From contig CALUGY010000020.1 in NCBI GenBank assembly GCA_944320295.1, positions 1 to 55,159 of the forward strand: 55,159 nt of DNA, read 5' to 3'. This stretch comes from an uncultured Bacteroides sp. (lineage in GTDB: Bacteria > Bacteroidota > Bacteroidia > Bacteroidales > Bacteroidaceae). Below are positions 26,745 through 36,636 of the stretch, piece by piece; within the stretch, counting starts at the first letter, position 1; each line of letters begins with the position of its first letter. Both the position numbers and the translations under genes were made by a program. Below the pieces are notes generated by a model, which made no database searches, was not told the origin of the DNA, and was given only the letters and a program-made list of their open reading frames with translations.

Positions 26745-28655
26745 CTATGTAGTTTGTCTTTGGGTTAATACTTTATAAATGTTGTCTTCGTCCATGCCGC
26801 AAAGGGCGTACAACTCCTTTACTGTGCCGTGCTCCACAAATGTGTCGGGTACTCCGATGCGCCGTACTTGCGGGTTGTAGCCGTTGTCGGCCATGAATTC
26901 CAGTATGGCGCTGCCCATGCCTCCCTTGAGCACGCCGTCTTCTACCGTTACGATATGGCGGAAACGACGTCCTACTTCGTGCAACAGCTCCTCGTCCAGC
27001 GGTTTGAGGAACCGCAGATCGTAGTGGGCTATGGAGAACCCGGAGTCGTGTTCTGCCCGTTCTATGGCTTGGGCCGCGATGTTGCCGATGGGCCCCAAGG
27101 TGATGACAGCCACGTCGCTCCCCTCTTTCAGCTTGCGCCCTTTTCCTACAGGGATTTCCTGCAAGGGGCATCGCCAGTCGGTCTGCACGCCGCGCCCGCG
27201 TGGGTAACGTATCACGAAAGCCCCCTTTCCGGGCAGCTGTGCCGTGTACATCAGGCCGCGCAGTTCGTGCTCGTCCATGGGAGAAGAGATGGTGAGGTTC
27301 GGTATGGGGCGGAAGTATGCGAGGTCGAACACGCCGTGGTGCGTAGGCCCGTCCTCGCCCACCAATCCCGCGCGGTCAAGGCAGAGCACCACGGGCAGGT
27401 TCAGCAGGGCGATGTCGTGTATCACGTTGTCGTATGCGCGCTGCATGAAACTGGAGTAGATGTTGCAGTAGGGTTGCAGCCCCTCTTTGGCCATGCCGCC
27501 GGAAAACGTGGCCGCGTGCCCTTCGGCTATGCCTACGTCGAACGTGCGTTCGGGCATGGCTTCCATCAGCTTGTTCATGGAGCAACCTGTGGGCATGGCG
27601 GGCGTCACGCCCACGATGCGGGGGTTCTGCCGTGCCAGTTCCACCAACGTCTCGCCGAACACGTCTTGATATAAGGGGGGCATGTTGCTGGTGTCTTCCG
27701 TGACACGTTCGCCGGTCTCCGGGTCGAACTTGCCGGGGGCATGCCATAGTTCCGGGCACTTCTCCGCCGGGGCGAAGCCTTTCCCTTTCACCGTGTGCAG
27801 GTGCAGTATCTTGGGGCCGCGCAGGTCTTTTATGTCGCGCAGCACGCGGGCCAGGTTCTTCACGTCGTGCCCGTCTATGGGGCCGAAGTAACGTATGTTC
27901 ATCCCCTCGAAGATATTCTGCTGCCTGGCAAGCATCGACTTCAGACTGTTGCCGAAACGTATCAGGGCCTTGCGCCGCTCCTCGTTCAGTATGTCCAGCT
28001 TGAACAGCAGGCGCGCGGTCTTGAAGCGCAGGCGGTTGTAGTGACTGCTGGTGGTGAGGTTGAACAGGTATTGCTTCATGCCGCCCACGCTACGGTCGAT
28101 GGACATGTCGTTGTCGTTGAGTATGATGAGCAGGTTGTTCGGGGTGGACGACGCATTGTTCAGTCCCTCGAAGGCCAGTCCGCCGCTCATGCTTCCGTCG
28201 CCTATCACGGCCACCACGTGCCGGTCGGTCTCTCCCTTTTGTGTGGCAGCCACGGCCATGCCGAGGGCAGCCGAGATGGAGTTGGAGGCATGCCCGCAGG
28301 CAAAGGTGTCGTATTCGCTCTCCACCGGGGTGGGGAAGGGGCGGATGCCTTTCAGCTTGCGGTTGGTGGCGAAGGCTTCACGCCGTCCGGTCAGTATCTT
28401 GTGCCCGTAAGCCTGGTGCCCCACGTCCCACACGATGCGGTCGTATGGCGTGTCGAATACATAGTGCAGGGCTACCGTCAGTTCTACGGTACCCAGGCTG
28501 GCTGCAAAGTGTCCGGGGTTATGCGATACTTCCTCTATGATGTCTTGCCGCAGTTCCCGGCACACCTCCGGCAATTGCTCCACGTTGAGGCGGCGCAGGT
28601 CGGCCGGTGTGTCTATGTCTTTCAGCAAGGTGTATGTGCCAGTTTCGTTGTTCAT
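26745..28655 (-). CDS. dxs: 1-deoxy-D-xylulose-5-phosphate synthase
   Basis: The start at 28655 ([14 protein letters not shown]) gives 636 residues, normal for Dxs; the same frame stays open upstream to 29561 but that part overlaps the GSCFA gene and array E and is not coding. Thiamine diphosphate motif [17 protein letters not shown] is near residue 155, the catalytic HGxxG-like [10 protein letters not shown] and the [15 protein letters not shown] loop are in the second half. It condenses pyruvate and glyceraldehyde 3-phosphate, the first step of the MEP isoprenoid pathway. A -7 element at 28675-28682 lies 20 bases upstream. Confidence 0.97.
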   Translation of the reverse strand: MNNETGTYTLLKDIDTPADLRRLNVEQLPEVCRELRQDIIEEVSHNPGHFAASLGTVELTVALHYVFDTPYDRIVWDVGHQAYGHKILTGRREAFATNRKLKGIRPFPTPVESEYDTFACGHASNSISAALGMAVAATQKGETDRHVVAVIGDGSMSGGLAFEGLNNASSTPNNLLIILNDNDMSIDRSVGGMKQYLFNLTTSSHYNRLRFKTARLLFKLDILNEERRKALIRFGNSLKSMLARQQNIFEGMNIRYFGPIDGHDVKNLARVLRDIKDLRGPKILHLHTVKGKGFAPAEKCPELWHAPGKFDPETGERVTEDTSNMPPLYQDVFGETLVELARQNPRIVGVTPAMPTGCSMNKLMEAMPERTFDVGIAEGHAATFSGGMAKEGLQPYCNIYSSFMQRAYDNVIHDIALLNLPVVLCLDRAGLVGEDGPTHHGVFDLAYFRPIPNLTISSPMDEHELRGLMYTAQLPGKGAFVIRYPRGRGVQTDWRCPLQEIPVGKGRKLKEGSDVAVITLGPIGNIAAQAIERAEHDSGFSIAHYDLRFLKPLDEELLHEVGRRFRHIVTVEDGVLKGGMGSAILEFMADNGYNPQVRRIGVPDTFVEHGTVKELYALCGMDEDNIYKVLTQRQTT

Positions 28656-28674
28656 GTCGTTTTTATAAGTAGTG

Positions 28675-28682
28675 CAAAAGTA
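28675..28682 (-). promoter_or_regulatory. -7 promoter element for dxs-trkA
   Basis: On the minus strand TACTTTTG matches TAnnTTTG perfectly. It is 20 bases before the dxs ATG. No convincing -33 box is visible. Confidence 0.45.
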
Positions 28683-28786
28683 GCAAAAGAAAACGGAATG
28701 CTTCGTGCTTTCCCTTAAAATCCTGCTTAAAAGTGGGATTGGGTGCCTTTTCATGCGGCTTTTGCACGTGTTGTGAAAGGCGTTTG

Positions 28787-28874
28787 CTCGCAACGCGTAC
28801 GGAGCAGACACGCAACGCGTTGCGAGCACGGGCGCAACATGTTCGGAGCGCGCTCGCAACACGTTGCGCGTAAA
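28787..28874. repeat. 22-bp palindromic array E (four units)
   Basis: CAAC half-sites start at 28791, 28813, 28835 and 28857. Flanks GGCGTTTGCTCGC (left) and TAAACGCCTGATATAT (right, 28871-28886) form an imperfect outer inverted repeat, and the right flank resembles that of array A. The array lies in the 318-base divergent gap between dxs and the GSCFA gene, inside the promoter region of both. Confidence 0.9.
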
Positions 28875-28942
28875 CGCCTGATATATGTGGTGAAAACCTT
28901 GTAAAAAAACAAAAAACATGCCGGGGTCTCCCCGCTTCGCAT

Positions 28943-28950
28943 TACCTTTG
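28943..28950 (+). promoter_or_regulatory. -7 promoter element for the GSCFA-murF/alr operon
   Basis: TACCTTTG matches TAnnTTTG perfectly and lies 23 bases before the ATG at 28974. An A-rich stretch precedes it; no clear -33 TTTG. Confidence 0.5.
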
Positions 28951-28973
28951 CGACGGCTAATGATAGATGTGCG

Positions 28974-29963
28974 ATGAAACTGTTTACTCCTGTGGAACCG
29001 CCTGCCCGTCGTCCCTGCATAAGGCATGAGGACAAGCTGATGCTGCTGGGTTCGTGTTTTGCCACGAACATCGGCGCGCGCCTCGCCGTCGTCAAGTTCC
29101 GCTGCGATGTCAATCCTTACGGCGTGCTCTACAATCCGCTGTCCATCTCGGCGGCCCTGCGCCGCATCGTTTCCGGCGAATCTTACGGGCCGGGCGAACT
29201 TTTCCAGTATCAAGGTTGCTGGCACAGCCCCATGCACCATGGCGACTTTTCCGCACCTGTGCGTGAGGAAGCCTTGGAGCGCATCAACGCCCGCCTGCGG
29301 CAAGCCCACGGCGAACTGGAGGGCTTGGACTACTTGCTGCTGACGTGGGGCACCGCGTGGGTGTACGAAGACCGGGCTACGGGACAGGTGGTCGGCAATT
29401 GCCACAAACGGCCGGAGACGGACTTCACGCGCCGCCGCTTGTCCGTGGCCGAGGTGGTGCAAGATTACGTGTCGCTCCTCTCCGGCCTTTTCGCACGCAA
29501 CAGCCGCCTGCGCGTGGTGCTGACAGTCAGCCCCATCCGCCATGTGCGCGACGGGCTTCATGCCAACCAGCTCAGCAAGTCTGTCCTGCTGCTTGCCGCC
29601 GAGCAGTTGCAGGAGGCTTTTCCTGAAAAGGTATATTACTTTCCCGCATACGAGTTGCTCGTTGACGAGTTACGCGACTACCGCTTCTATGCCGACGACC
29701 TGGCCCATCCTTCCGCCATGGCCGTGGACTATGTGTGGGAGCGTTTCACGGACTGGTGCATAGCCGCCGAGGCAAAGCCGGTCATGGCCGAATGTGAGGC
29801 CGTGCAGAAGGCGTTGACGCACAGGCCTGTCCGCCCCGGCTCCGAAGCGCATAAGCGTTTTTTAGAACAAATAGTGTTAAAAATGGAGCAACTAATCGGA
29901 AAATACCCGTACTTAGATTTCAAAAAAGAGAGAGACGTATGTCGTATTCTGTTGAACAAATAG
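28974..29963 (+). CDS. GSCFA domain-containing protein
   Basis: A 329-residue protein with the name-giving motif GSCFATNIG at about residues 26-34, followed by [12 protein letters not shown]. The family is related to SGNH/GDSL esterases: the GS(C) serine and a later [18 protein letters not shown] segment with Asp and His would provide the catalytic residues. Members are common in Bacteroidota and of unknown substrate. The 3' end overlaps the MurF-Alr gene by 25 bases, which implies translational coupling and hints at a role in envelope synthesis. Confidence 0.9.
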   Translation: MKLFTPVEPPARRPCIRHEDKLMLLGSCFATNIGARLAVVKFRCDVNPYGVLYNPLSISAALRRIVSGESYGPGELFQYQGCWHSPMHHGDFSAPVREEALERINARLRQAHGELEGLDYLLLTWGTAWVYEDRATGQVVGNCHKRPETDFTRRRLSVAEVVQDYVSLLSGLFARNSRLRVVLTVSPIRHVRDGLHANQLSKSVLLLAAEQLQEAFPEKVYYFPAYELLVDELRDYRFYADDLAHPSAMAVDYVWERFTDWCIAAEAKPVMAECEAVQKALTHRPVRPGSEAHKRFLEQIVLKMEQLIGKYPYLDFKKERDVCRILLNK

Positions 29964-32440
29964 CCGAAGTCATAAAGGCGCGGCGCGTGGGGGACACGCC
30001 GGCTACCATAGATTGGCTGCTTACCGACAGCCGTTCGCTGAGCTTCCCCGAAGAAACGTTGTTCTTTGCCTTGGCCACCCGTCATGGCGATGGCGCCTGC
30101 TACATTCCCGAACTGTTGGAGCGTGGTGTGCGCAACTTTGTCGTGGGGGCCGAGACGGCCAAACAAGTGGAGGTCGGACAGCTTCCTGCCGAGGGCGTGA
30201 ACTACTTGGTGGTCGCCTCCCCGCTGAAAGCGTTGCAGAAGCTGGCCGCACACCATCGGAACCGCTTCCAAGTGCCGGTCATCGGCATTACGGGCAGCAA
30301 CGGCAAGACGGTGGTCAAGGAGTGGCTTCACCAATTGCTCAGCCCCGAACGCGTCATTACCCGTTCGCCCCGCAGTTATAACTCGCAGATAGGCGTGCCG
30401 CTCTCCGTGTGGCGCATGGACGAACAGACACAGCTCGGCATCTTCGAGGCCGGTATTTCCGAACCGGGCGAGATGCGTGCCTTGCAGAATATCATCAAGC
30501 CCACCATAGGCGTGCTGACCAACATCGGCGGGGCGCACCAGGAAAACTTCTTCTCGTTGCAAGAAAAATGCATGGAGAAGCTGACGTTCTTCAACGAATG
30601 CGACGTGCTGATATATGATGGCGACAATGATTTCATTGCCAATTGCGTGGCCAAGTCGCTGTTGCCCGCCCGTGAAATTGCGTGGAGCCGGAAAGACATA
30701 GACAAGCCCCTCTACATAAGCAAAGTGGACAAACAGGCGGATTGCACGCGTATCGCTTACCGTTACCTCGAAATGGATAACACGTTCACCCTGCCCTTTG
30801 TGGACGATGCTTCCATAGAGAACTCGCTGAATTGTCTGGCCGTTTGCCTGTACATGATGCTTCCGCCGGAAGCCATCACGGAACGCATGGCGCGTCTGGA
30901 GCCTGTGGCCATGCGCCTTGAAGTGAAGGAGGGCAAGAACGACTGCCTGTTGATAAACGACAGCTACAACTCCGATCTCCTCTCGCTCGACATTGCGCTC
31001 GATTTCTTGTCCCGCCGCGCGGCCGCTGCCAGCGGTGGGCAGGGCGAGAAGAAAAAGACGCTGATCCTGTCCGACATTCTGGAGACGGGGCAAAACGCCC
31101 CTACGCTCTACCGGCAAGTGGCGCAACTGCTCGGTAGCCGGGGCGTGGACCGCATCATTGGCGTGGGAAGCGATATATCGTCGTGCTCCTCACGTTTTGC
31201 GCAGGAAAAGGCGTTCTACCCCGACACGGAGTCCCTGATGAAGGCCATAGCTTCGCGCAAGCTTCTGCTGAAGGACGAAATCGTATTGATAAAAGGGGCG
31301 CGCAAGTTCGGTTTCGATGCCCTGACGGAGATGCTTGAGAAGAAAGTGCACGAAACAGTCCTCGAAGTGAACCTCGGAGCCATGGTGGCAAACCTCGACC
31401 ACTTCCGTTCCAAACTGCGTCCGGAGACCAAGGTGACGTGCATGGTCAAGGCTTCGGCATACGGCGCAGGTTCTTATGAAATAGCCAAAACATTGCAAGA
31501 ACACCATGTGGACTATCTTGCCGTAGCCGTGGCCGACGAGGGTGCGGAGCTTCGCAAAGCCGGCATAACAGCCCACATATTGATTATGAACCCCGAACGG
31601 ACAGCCTTCAAGACCATGTTCGACAACCGCCTGGAACCTGAAGTATACAGTTTCCAGCTGTTGGAAGCATTGGTGAAAGAGGCCGAACGGGAGGGCGTGG
31701 CCAACTATCCCGTGCATATCAAGATAGACACGGGCATGCACCGTTTGGGTTTCGCCCCGTCGGATATGCCCCGCCTGATAGAGCGCCTCAAGGTTCAGGA
31801 TGCCGTGATGGTTCGTTCGGTGTTTTCTCATCTTGTGGGGAGCGATTCGTCGGAGTTCGACGCATTTACACGCCAGCAGATAGAGCAGTTCGAGGCGGCG
31901 GCCGCACAGTTGCAGTCGGCATTCCCTCACAAGATACTGCGGCACATTTGCAATTCGGCCGGCATTGAGCGTTTCCCGGGGGCGCAGTTCGACATGGTTC
32001 GCCTCGGCATAGGTCTTTACGGCATCGATCCTGTGGATAATTCCGTGCTTCATAATGTCAGCACGTTGCTCACGACGATACTTCAGATTCGTGATGTACC
32101 ACAGGAAGATACGGTGGGCTATAGTCGCAAAGGGCATTTGAACCGTCCCTCGCGCATTGCCGCCATTCCCATAGGTTATGCCGATGGCCTCAACCGCCAC
32201 CTGGGTAACGGACATGCTTATTGCCTCGTCAATGGTCAGAAGGCACCTTATGTGGGTAACATATGCATGGATGTGTGCATGATAGACGTGACCGGAATAG
32301 ACTGCAAGGAGGGTGATAAGGTGGAGATATTCGGCGACCATCTGCCAGTCACGGTTCTTTCCGATGCGCTCGGTACCATTCCTTATGAAGTGCTTACCAG
32401 CGTATCCACGCGCGTGAAGCGGGTTTACTACCAAGAGTGA
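29939..32440 (+). CDS. fused UDP-MurNAc-tripeptide:D-Ala-D-Ala ligase / alanine racemase
   Basis: An 833-residue bifunctional enzyme. The N-terminal half is MurF-like: P-loop GITGSNGKT at 116-124, then FEAGISEPGEM and NIGGAHQENF, and DSYNSD in the C-terminal Mur ligase domain. From about residue 466 (ETVLEVNLGAMVANL) the rest is alanine racemase: the PLP lysine is K504 in MVKASAYGAG, and DTVGYSRKG contains the expected catalytic tyrosine. It makes D-Ala and adds D-Ala-D-Ala to the UDP-MurNAc tripeptide in the cytoplasm. A separate Ddl is still required to join the two D-Ala. This fusion is typical of Bacteroidota. It overlaps the GSCFA gene. Confidence 0.96.
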   Translation: MSYSVEQIAEVIKARRVGDTPATIDWLLTDSRSLSFPEETLFFALATRHGDGACYIPELLERGVRNFVVGAETAKQVEVGQLPAEGVNYLVVASPLKALQKLAAHHRNRFQVPVIGITGSNGKTVVKEWLHQLLSPERVITRSPRSYNSQIGVPLSVWRMDEQTQLGIFEAGISEPGEMRALQNIIKPTIGVLTNIGGAHQENFFSLQEKCMEKLTFFNECDVLIYDGDNDFIANCVAKSLLPAREIAWSRKDIDKPLYISKVDKQADCTRIAYRYLEMDNTFTLPFVDDASIENSLNCLAVCLYMMLPPEAITERMARLEPVAMRLEVKEGKNDCLLINDSYNSDLLSLDIALDFLSRRAAAASGGQGEKKKTLILSDILETGQNAPTLYRQVAQLLGSRGVDRIIGVGSDISSCSSRFAQEKAFYPDTESLMKAIASRKLLLKDEIVLIKGARKFGFDALTEMLEKKVHETVLEVNLGAMVANLDHFRSKLRPETKVTCMVKASAYGAGSYEIAKTLQEHHVDYLAVAVADEGAELRKAGITAHILIMNPERTAFKTMFDNRLEPEVYSFQLLEALVKEAEREGVANYPVHIKIDTGMHRLGFAPSDMPRLIERLKVQDAVMVRSVFSHLVGSDSSEFDAFTRQQIEQFEAAAAQLQSAFPHKILRHICNSAGIERFPGAQFDMVRLGIGLYGIDPVDNSVLHNVSTLLTTILQIRDVPQEDTVGYSRKGHLNRPSRIAAIPIGYADGLNRHLGNGHAYCLVNGQKAPYVGNICMDVCMIDVTGIDCKEGDKVEIFGDHLPVTVLSDALGTIPYEVLTSVSTRVKRVYYQE

Positions 32441-32524
32441 CGTGAGGCGGATTCGGAATGAAGGGCAATTGCGTAGGCCTTCGGTATAATGTATGAAAGT
32501 ATTGATATAGCCTAATGACAAACA

Positions 32525-32554
32525 AAGGGCATACCCCAATGGGATATGCCCTTT
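32525..32554. terminator. bidirectional terminator between murF-alr and the small lipoprotein gene
   Basis: AAAGGGCATA (32525-32534) pairs with TATGCCCTTT (32545-32554). On the plus strand it is followed by ACTTTTTT, and on the minus strand by GTTTGTC, so it could end both converging transcripts. Confidence 0.8.
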
Positions 32555-32581
32555 ACTTTTTTCAGTTTCCTGTGAAACTCC

Positions 32582-32827
32582 TTATTTTGCAGCTTCTTCA
32601 GCAGCGGGAGCTTCAGTTGCCGGAGCTTCGGCTTCTGCTTCGGTAGCAGCTGCAGCTTCAGTAGCTTCAGCGTTGGTTGCTTCTTCGGCAGCAGCTTCTT
32701 CCGTTGCAGCAGGTGCTTCAACAGAAGTTGCTTCTTGAGTTGCCTCGGCGTTGTTTGCACTATTACCACCACAAGATGCGAAAGATACGGCAGCGATGGC
32801 TACGGCCATCAAAACTAATTTTTTCAT
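32582..32827 (-). CDS. small Ala/Glu/Thr-rich lipoprotein
   Basis: The start at 32827 (MKKLVLMAVAIAAVSFASCGG) gives 81 residues and a textbook lipoprotein signal with SFASC as lipobox. The mature part is low complexity, made almost only of Ala, Glu and Thr with Asn near the front, in short repeats such as EEAAAEEATNAEATEAAA. The open frame to 32998 upstream is not needed. Such a chain is probably disordered and acidic, anchored in a membrane. The function is unknown. It shares the terminator at 32525. Confidence 0.75.
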   Translation of the reverse strand: MKKLVLMAVAIAAVSFASCGGNSANNAEATQEATSVEAPAATEEAAAEEATNAEATEAAAATEAEAEAPATEAPAAEEAAK

Positions 32828-32999
32828 TTCCTTTACTTTTAAATGTGATACAATCAGTTGCTTTATTAAGACGCAGCAAAGGTATGTACTTTTATAATAC
32901 GTTGTTCTCTTAAGCCTGTTTTTCTTTGTCTTTTTTTGTATAGGAAGGCGATTCCTGTTAGTACAGGCCTTTCGTTTTATGCTGCCGGATGCTTTCACC

Positions 33000-34568
33000 T
33001 TATGGTTCTATAGGAAAGTTCTTGGGCTCATGGCGTTTTACTCCCCAACGTTTGCGGAGCCGGAACGAGTCGATGCCGATTCCCGCGTCTAAGGAAAGAT
33101 CTGCTTTTCCTATATATTCAAAACGGAGGGTGTGTGTGCCCGGCTCCAGTTCCATTTGTCCGAGGCTTATCTCGTTGACGGTCGTGGTGGGATTGTAGAA
33201 GTTGAATGCTTCTCTTACTTCTTTCCCGTCGAGCAAAATGCGGTAAGCCCCGAAATCGTAGGATTGTGTGATGCGCAGGGTGGGTTGCATCAGTTCCTTC
33301 TTGTCTACGGTGAACTGGCATTCAAGGTATGCGTCCTTCTCTTTGCCTCGTTCGGGGAAGAACAGCAGTTGCCCGTCGCCTGTCCAGTTGTAGCCCTTTT
33401 GCAGCACGGTCCGCCCTGGGGAGTGCTTGGCCGTGCGCAGCAGGTCTTTGCCCTCCGTTATGATATCGAGGTTGGGCAGGCGGCGTTCTGCTGCGCTTGG
33501 CAGGACCGTGAAACGCTTGGGTTGTCCTATTTGGTACCAGAAAGCCACCGACGAGAAATCGTCGTTGCGGTCGACGTGTCCGCGGTATTGACCTTCCGCC
33601 ACTTCGTCCTCGCTCATCCAGCCTACGTCCTCAATGGTGACCTTCAGGGACTTCGTAAAGCGTATGGGGTCGACGATGTGCCAACGGTAGTAAGTGATCC
33701 ACCAGCCCACCATGCCCCATTCCCCTTCGAGGCGGGCAATGCCGCAGTAGGGGTACGAGGTGGTGCGGTTCACCCCCCAGGCATGGAGCGCATAGTCTTC
33801 CGTGCCTGTGCCTTGAATGGTTGGCGTCTTGTCTCCGTCTATGTAGAACTTCTCGTCGCCTTCGCCGAACCATTCTGGACTGCGTGCGCGCCCGCTCATC
33901 ACGGTGCCCACATAGTGTCCCATGCCTTCGGCTTCCAGGAGCACATAGTCTTGGTCGTTGGGAACCGGGAATTGCTGGTTGTACTGGGCGCAGAAGTATG
34001 GCGTGTTAGGCGGAAGCTTTTCGAGCGAGTAGTCTATTTGGAAGTAAGTGGAGCCCAGATTCTTGTCGCTCTGGTTTTCCAACTCGATGCGGGCGGACTT
34101 GTAGAAGGGCATGGGCCAGAAGCAATTATAAGAGTCGCCCTCTTCCACGAACACGGGGACGGAGTTCACGGCATTCCGCTTTCCGAAGCCGGCAGCAAAG
34201 AAGTCTCCCAACGGGGCTTCCACGGCCGGTTCGGATGCCCCGTCCCAATACATGCGTATCACTATTTCGCTATGGTCAGGGTTGTCGCCGAGCCAGCTGG
34301 GCCCGGGTTCGGGACAGGTCAGCCAGATGTGGTTGATGAATCCCTCGCCTTTGATGTCGGCTAGCACAAGGGTTTCTCCTGCGGGTATGTGCCGTTGGTC
34401 GGCGTTGCTTGAACGGTTGGGGTTGGCCGAACTTATCCGCCGCGACTTGCTGTCCGGCTTTACTTCGGTCAGGTGTCCGAGTGGTGCTTGTGTAATCTGT
34501 CCGTAGACTGTCGGCGTGCCGGTCAAAGCCATGGCCAGCATTCCCCATGTGATGAACGTTTTTCTCAT
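33000..34568 (-). CDS. GH172-family (DUF2961) glycoside hydrolase, secreted
   Basis: The start at 34568 gives 522 residues with the signal peptide MRKTFITWGMLAMALTGTP and a cleavage region before QITQAP. The DUF2961 core is recognisable by PRxSSANPN-like ISSANPNRSSNADQR, IKGEGFINHIWLTC, MYWDGASEPAVEAPLGDFF and the GTGTEDY motif (about 270-276) with its glutamate. Known GH172 enzymes act on alpha-D-fructofuranosides or D-arabinofuranosides as jelly-roll oligomers. The C-terminal region (about 410-522) is a second beta domain. No SusC/SusD or other glycosidase is adjacent, so the natural glycan cannot be deduced. It has its own -7 element. Confidence 0.9.
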   Translation of the reverse strand: MRKTFITWGMLAMALTGTPTVYGQITQAPLGHLTEVKPDSKSRRISSANPNRSSNADQRHIPAGETLVLADIKGEGFINHIWLTCPEPGPSWLGDNPDHSEIVIRMYWDGASEPAVEAPLGDFFAAGFGKRNAVNSVPVFVEEGDSYNCFWPMPFYKSARIELENQSDKNLGSTYFQIDYSLEKLPPNTPYFCAQYNQQFPVPNDQDYVLLEAEGMGHYVGTVMSGRARSPEWFGEGDEKFYIDGDKTPTIQGTGTEDYALHAWGVNRTTSYPYCGIARLEGEWGMVGWWITYYRWHIVDPIRFTKSLKVTIEDVGWMSEDEVAEGQYRGHVDRNDDFSSVAFWYQIGQPKRFTVLPSAAERRLPNLDIITEGKDLLRTAKHSPGRTVLQKGYNWTGDGQLLFFPERGKEKDAYLECQFTVDKKELMQPTLRITQSYDFGAYRILLDGKEVREAFNFYNPTTTVNEISLGQMELEPGTHTLRFEYIGKADLSLDAGIGIDSFRLRKRWGVKRHEPKNFPIEP

Positions 34569-34657
34569 GATAGTAACAATTAGATGTGTTATGAATAGTA
34601 GTTTTGTCTTGCACTTTGGCTCCCTGTCCTTGTCGTGAAAGGGGCTGGGGCATGTTG

Positions 34658-34665
34658 CAAAGATA
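34658..34665 (-). promoter_or_regulatory. -7 promoter element for the GH172 gene
   Basis: On the minus strand TATCTTTG matches TAnnTTTG perfectly and lies 90 bases before the ATG at 34568. Confidence 0.45.
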
Positions 34666-34978
34666 AGAGATTCCTGGAATCCTGCGATTTTTTTTGCTGC
34701 TTTTTTGCATTGTTTCTGGTGTATGAAGGCCATGAATCCATGATATCTTCTTTCTTGAAGATTTACAAAGTCCCTTTGTGGACGAGTGGTGCATGGCGGC
34801 TTGTTTTGGTAGGTTTCATGATTTATCCGAATACTGTGGATTGTATGGGGAACTGTATGCCGCTTGTTATGGCTTTATGTCGCATAATTTGTTGTTACAT
34901 AGAATGATAGACTATGGAATGCATTTCCTGGCATATCGCTGCTCGTGCTCCTTTCTTCCGCATACTATTCCCCCGTTA

Positions 34979-35066
34979 TTCCGTACACACTCCGTCCGTG
35001 CTCGGAACGTGTCGCGTCCGCGCTCGCAACATGTTGCGCCCGTGCTCGCAACACGTTGCGCATTCG
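34979..35066. repeat. 22-bp palindromic array F (four units)
   Basis: Half-sites start at 34983 (GTAC), 35005 (GAAC), 35027 and 35049 (CAAC). The right flank ends in GGTATATATGG (35069-35079). The array lies in the 737-base divergent gap between the GH172 gene and the TolC operon; apart from the two promoters the gap (34666-34978 and 35080-35220) shows nothing I can support as a gene. Confidence 0.88.
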
Positions 35067-35220
35067 GACGGTATATATGGGGTGAAAATACGCTGTGGAT
35101 TTACTGCTTTCCTTTTATGGAACAATGTTGACATTGGATGATATTCCGCATTCGTTGGGCTATTCTCCCGTTGCGGGGCAAATTTCTTTCAAAATCTATC
35201 CGGTATACGATAAAACTCTG

Positions 35221-35228
35221 TAACTTTA
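35221..35228 (+). promoter_or_regulatory. probable -7 element of the export operon
   Basis: TAACTTTA differs from TAnnTTTG in the last base. It is 78 bases before the TolC-like gene; TTTC runs at 35184-35190 may stand for the -33 box. Confidence 0.35.
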
Positions 35229-35305
35229 GCCCCCGAGGGTGTGTCGCAGTCTGCCCGGACGCCGAGGCGGAATGGTGGCGCGGCCATTTATAATAATAAA
35301 GGTAT

Positions 35306-36625
35306 ATGACTGGAGTGAAACGGACATTTGTTTTCTGTGTCCTTGCCTTGTGGACGTTGTGCGGCGTGGCCGGGCAGCCGGAAGAAGGGCAGGGCGGGGC
35401 GGCTTTGACACTCAACGACTGCCAGCGCATGGCGTACGAAAACTATCCATTGGTGCGCCGCTACGGCCTGATAGAGAAAACGCGCGACTATGACGTGGCA
35501 AACATCGCGAAAGGCTACTTGCCGCAATTCGCGCTGACGGGCAAAGCTACTTACCAAAGCGATGTCACCGAACTGCCGTTCGAAGTGCCCGGCGTGGGCG
35601 TCATAGGCTTGCCGAAAGAGCAATACCAAGTGGCCGTGGAGGTGCAGCAGTTGCTTTGGGACGGCGGCAACATCCGCTCGCGCAAGCAGCTGGCCGAAGC
35701 CTCGTCGGCCGTGGACATGGAGCAGCAGCACGTGGACATGTACGCCGTGCGCAAACGGGTGAACGACTTGTTTTTCGGCATCCTCCTGTTGGACGAGCAG
35801 CTGAAGCAGAATGCCTTGTTGCAAGACGACTTGAAGCGCACGCACCGCAAGGTGTCCGACTACATGGCCAACGGCATAGCCAACCAGAGCGACCTGGATG
35901 CCGTGAGCGTGCAGTTGCTCGATACCCGCCAGCAGCAGGCACAACTGGAGACATCCCGCCGGGCCTACCTGCTGATGCTTTCGGCATTCATGGGCCGTGA
36001 GTTGCCGTCGGAGCAGGTGCTTGTCAAACCGCAACGTCCGGCGGACAGGCTGCCCGGGTCGGAGAGTTTCCGGCCTGAATTGCGATGGTTCCGTGCGCAA
36101 GACGCGCAACTCGCGGCACAAGAGGGCATGCTGACCAGCGGTTTCATGCCCCGCATCGGATTGTTCGTACAAGGTGCGTACGGCAATCCCGGCCTGAACA
36201 TGCTGAAGGACGACGCGGCCGCCTGGTGGATGGGCGGCGTGCGCCTGACGTGGAACTTCGGAAGCCTGTACACGCTGAAGAACGACCGTCGCCGCATTGG
36301 CAACCTGCGCCGGCAGGTGGAGGTGCAGCGGGACGTGTTCTTGTTCAACACGCGTTTGGAAGCCACGCGGCAAGACGCGGACATCCGCTCCATGACCCGC
36401 CAGATGGCGGACGATGACGAGATTATCCGCTTGCGCGGCAATATCCGCCGGTCGGCCGAGGCCAAGGTGGAGAACGGCACGATGACCGTGACAGACCTCT
36501 TGACGGAGATTACCCGCGAGAACATGGCCCGCAGGACGAAAGCCCTTCACGAAATACAGCTTCTGATGAGTGCTTGCGAGCTGGAGCACACATTGGGTAC
36601 GGAGGATGAACTCATGCAAAAGTAG
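35306..36625 (+). CDS. TolC-family outer-membrane efflux protein
   Basis: A 439-residue protein with a signal peptide (MTGVKRTFVFCVLALWTLCGVAGQ) and two OEP repeats of long helices and short strands: LTLNDCQRMAYENYPLVRR near the start, and a second repeat starting at about residue 230 (SESFRPELRWFRAQDAQLAA). The helices are rich in Gln and charged residues (RRQVEVQRDVFLFNTRLEATRQD). It would form a trimeric tunnel for the exporter encoded by the next four genes. The adaptor gene starts 11 bases after its stop. Confidence 0.9.
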   Translation: MTGVKRTFVFCVLALWTLCGVAGQPEEGQGGAALTLNDCQRMAYENYPLVRRYGLIEKTRDYDVANIAKGYLPQFALTGKATYQSDVTELPFEVPGVGVIGLPKEQYQVAVEVQQLLWDGGNIRSRKQLAEASSAVDMEQQHVDMYAVRKRVNDLFFGILLLDEQLKQNALLQDDLKRTHRKVSDYMANGIANQSDLDAVSVQLLDTRQQQAQLETSRRAYLLMLSAFMGRELPSEQVLVKPQRPADRLPGSESFRPELRWFRAQDAQLAAQEGMLTSGFMPRIGLFVQGAYGNPGLNMLKDDAAAWWMGGVRLTWNFGSLYTLKNDRRRIGNLRRQVEVQRDVFLFNTRLEATRQDADIRSMTRQMADDDEIIRLRGNIRRSAEAKVENGTMTVTDLLTEITRENMARRTKALHEIQLLMSACELEHTLGTEDELMQK

Positions 36626-36636
36626 AAGAACAAGAT

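Noticed and set aside
28656-29561. N-terminal extension of dxs to 29561
   Set aside because: It would cover the GSCFA gene start, the divergent promoters and array E; Dxs has its normal length and N-terminus when started at 28655.
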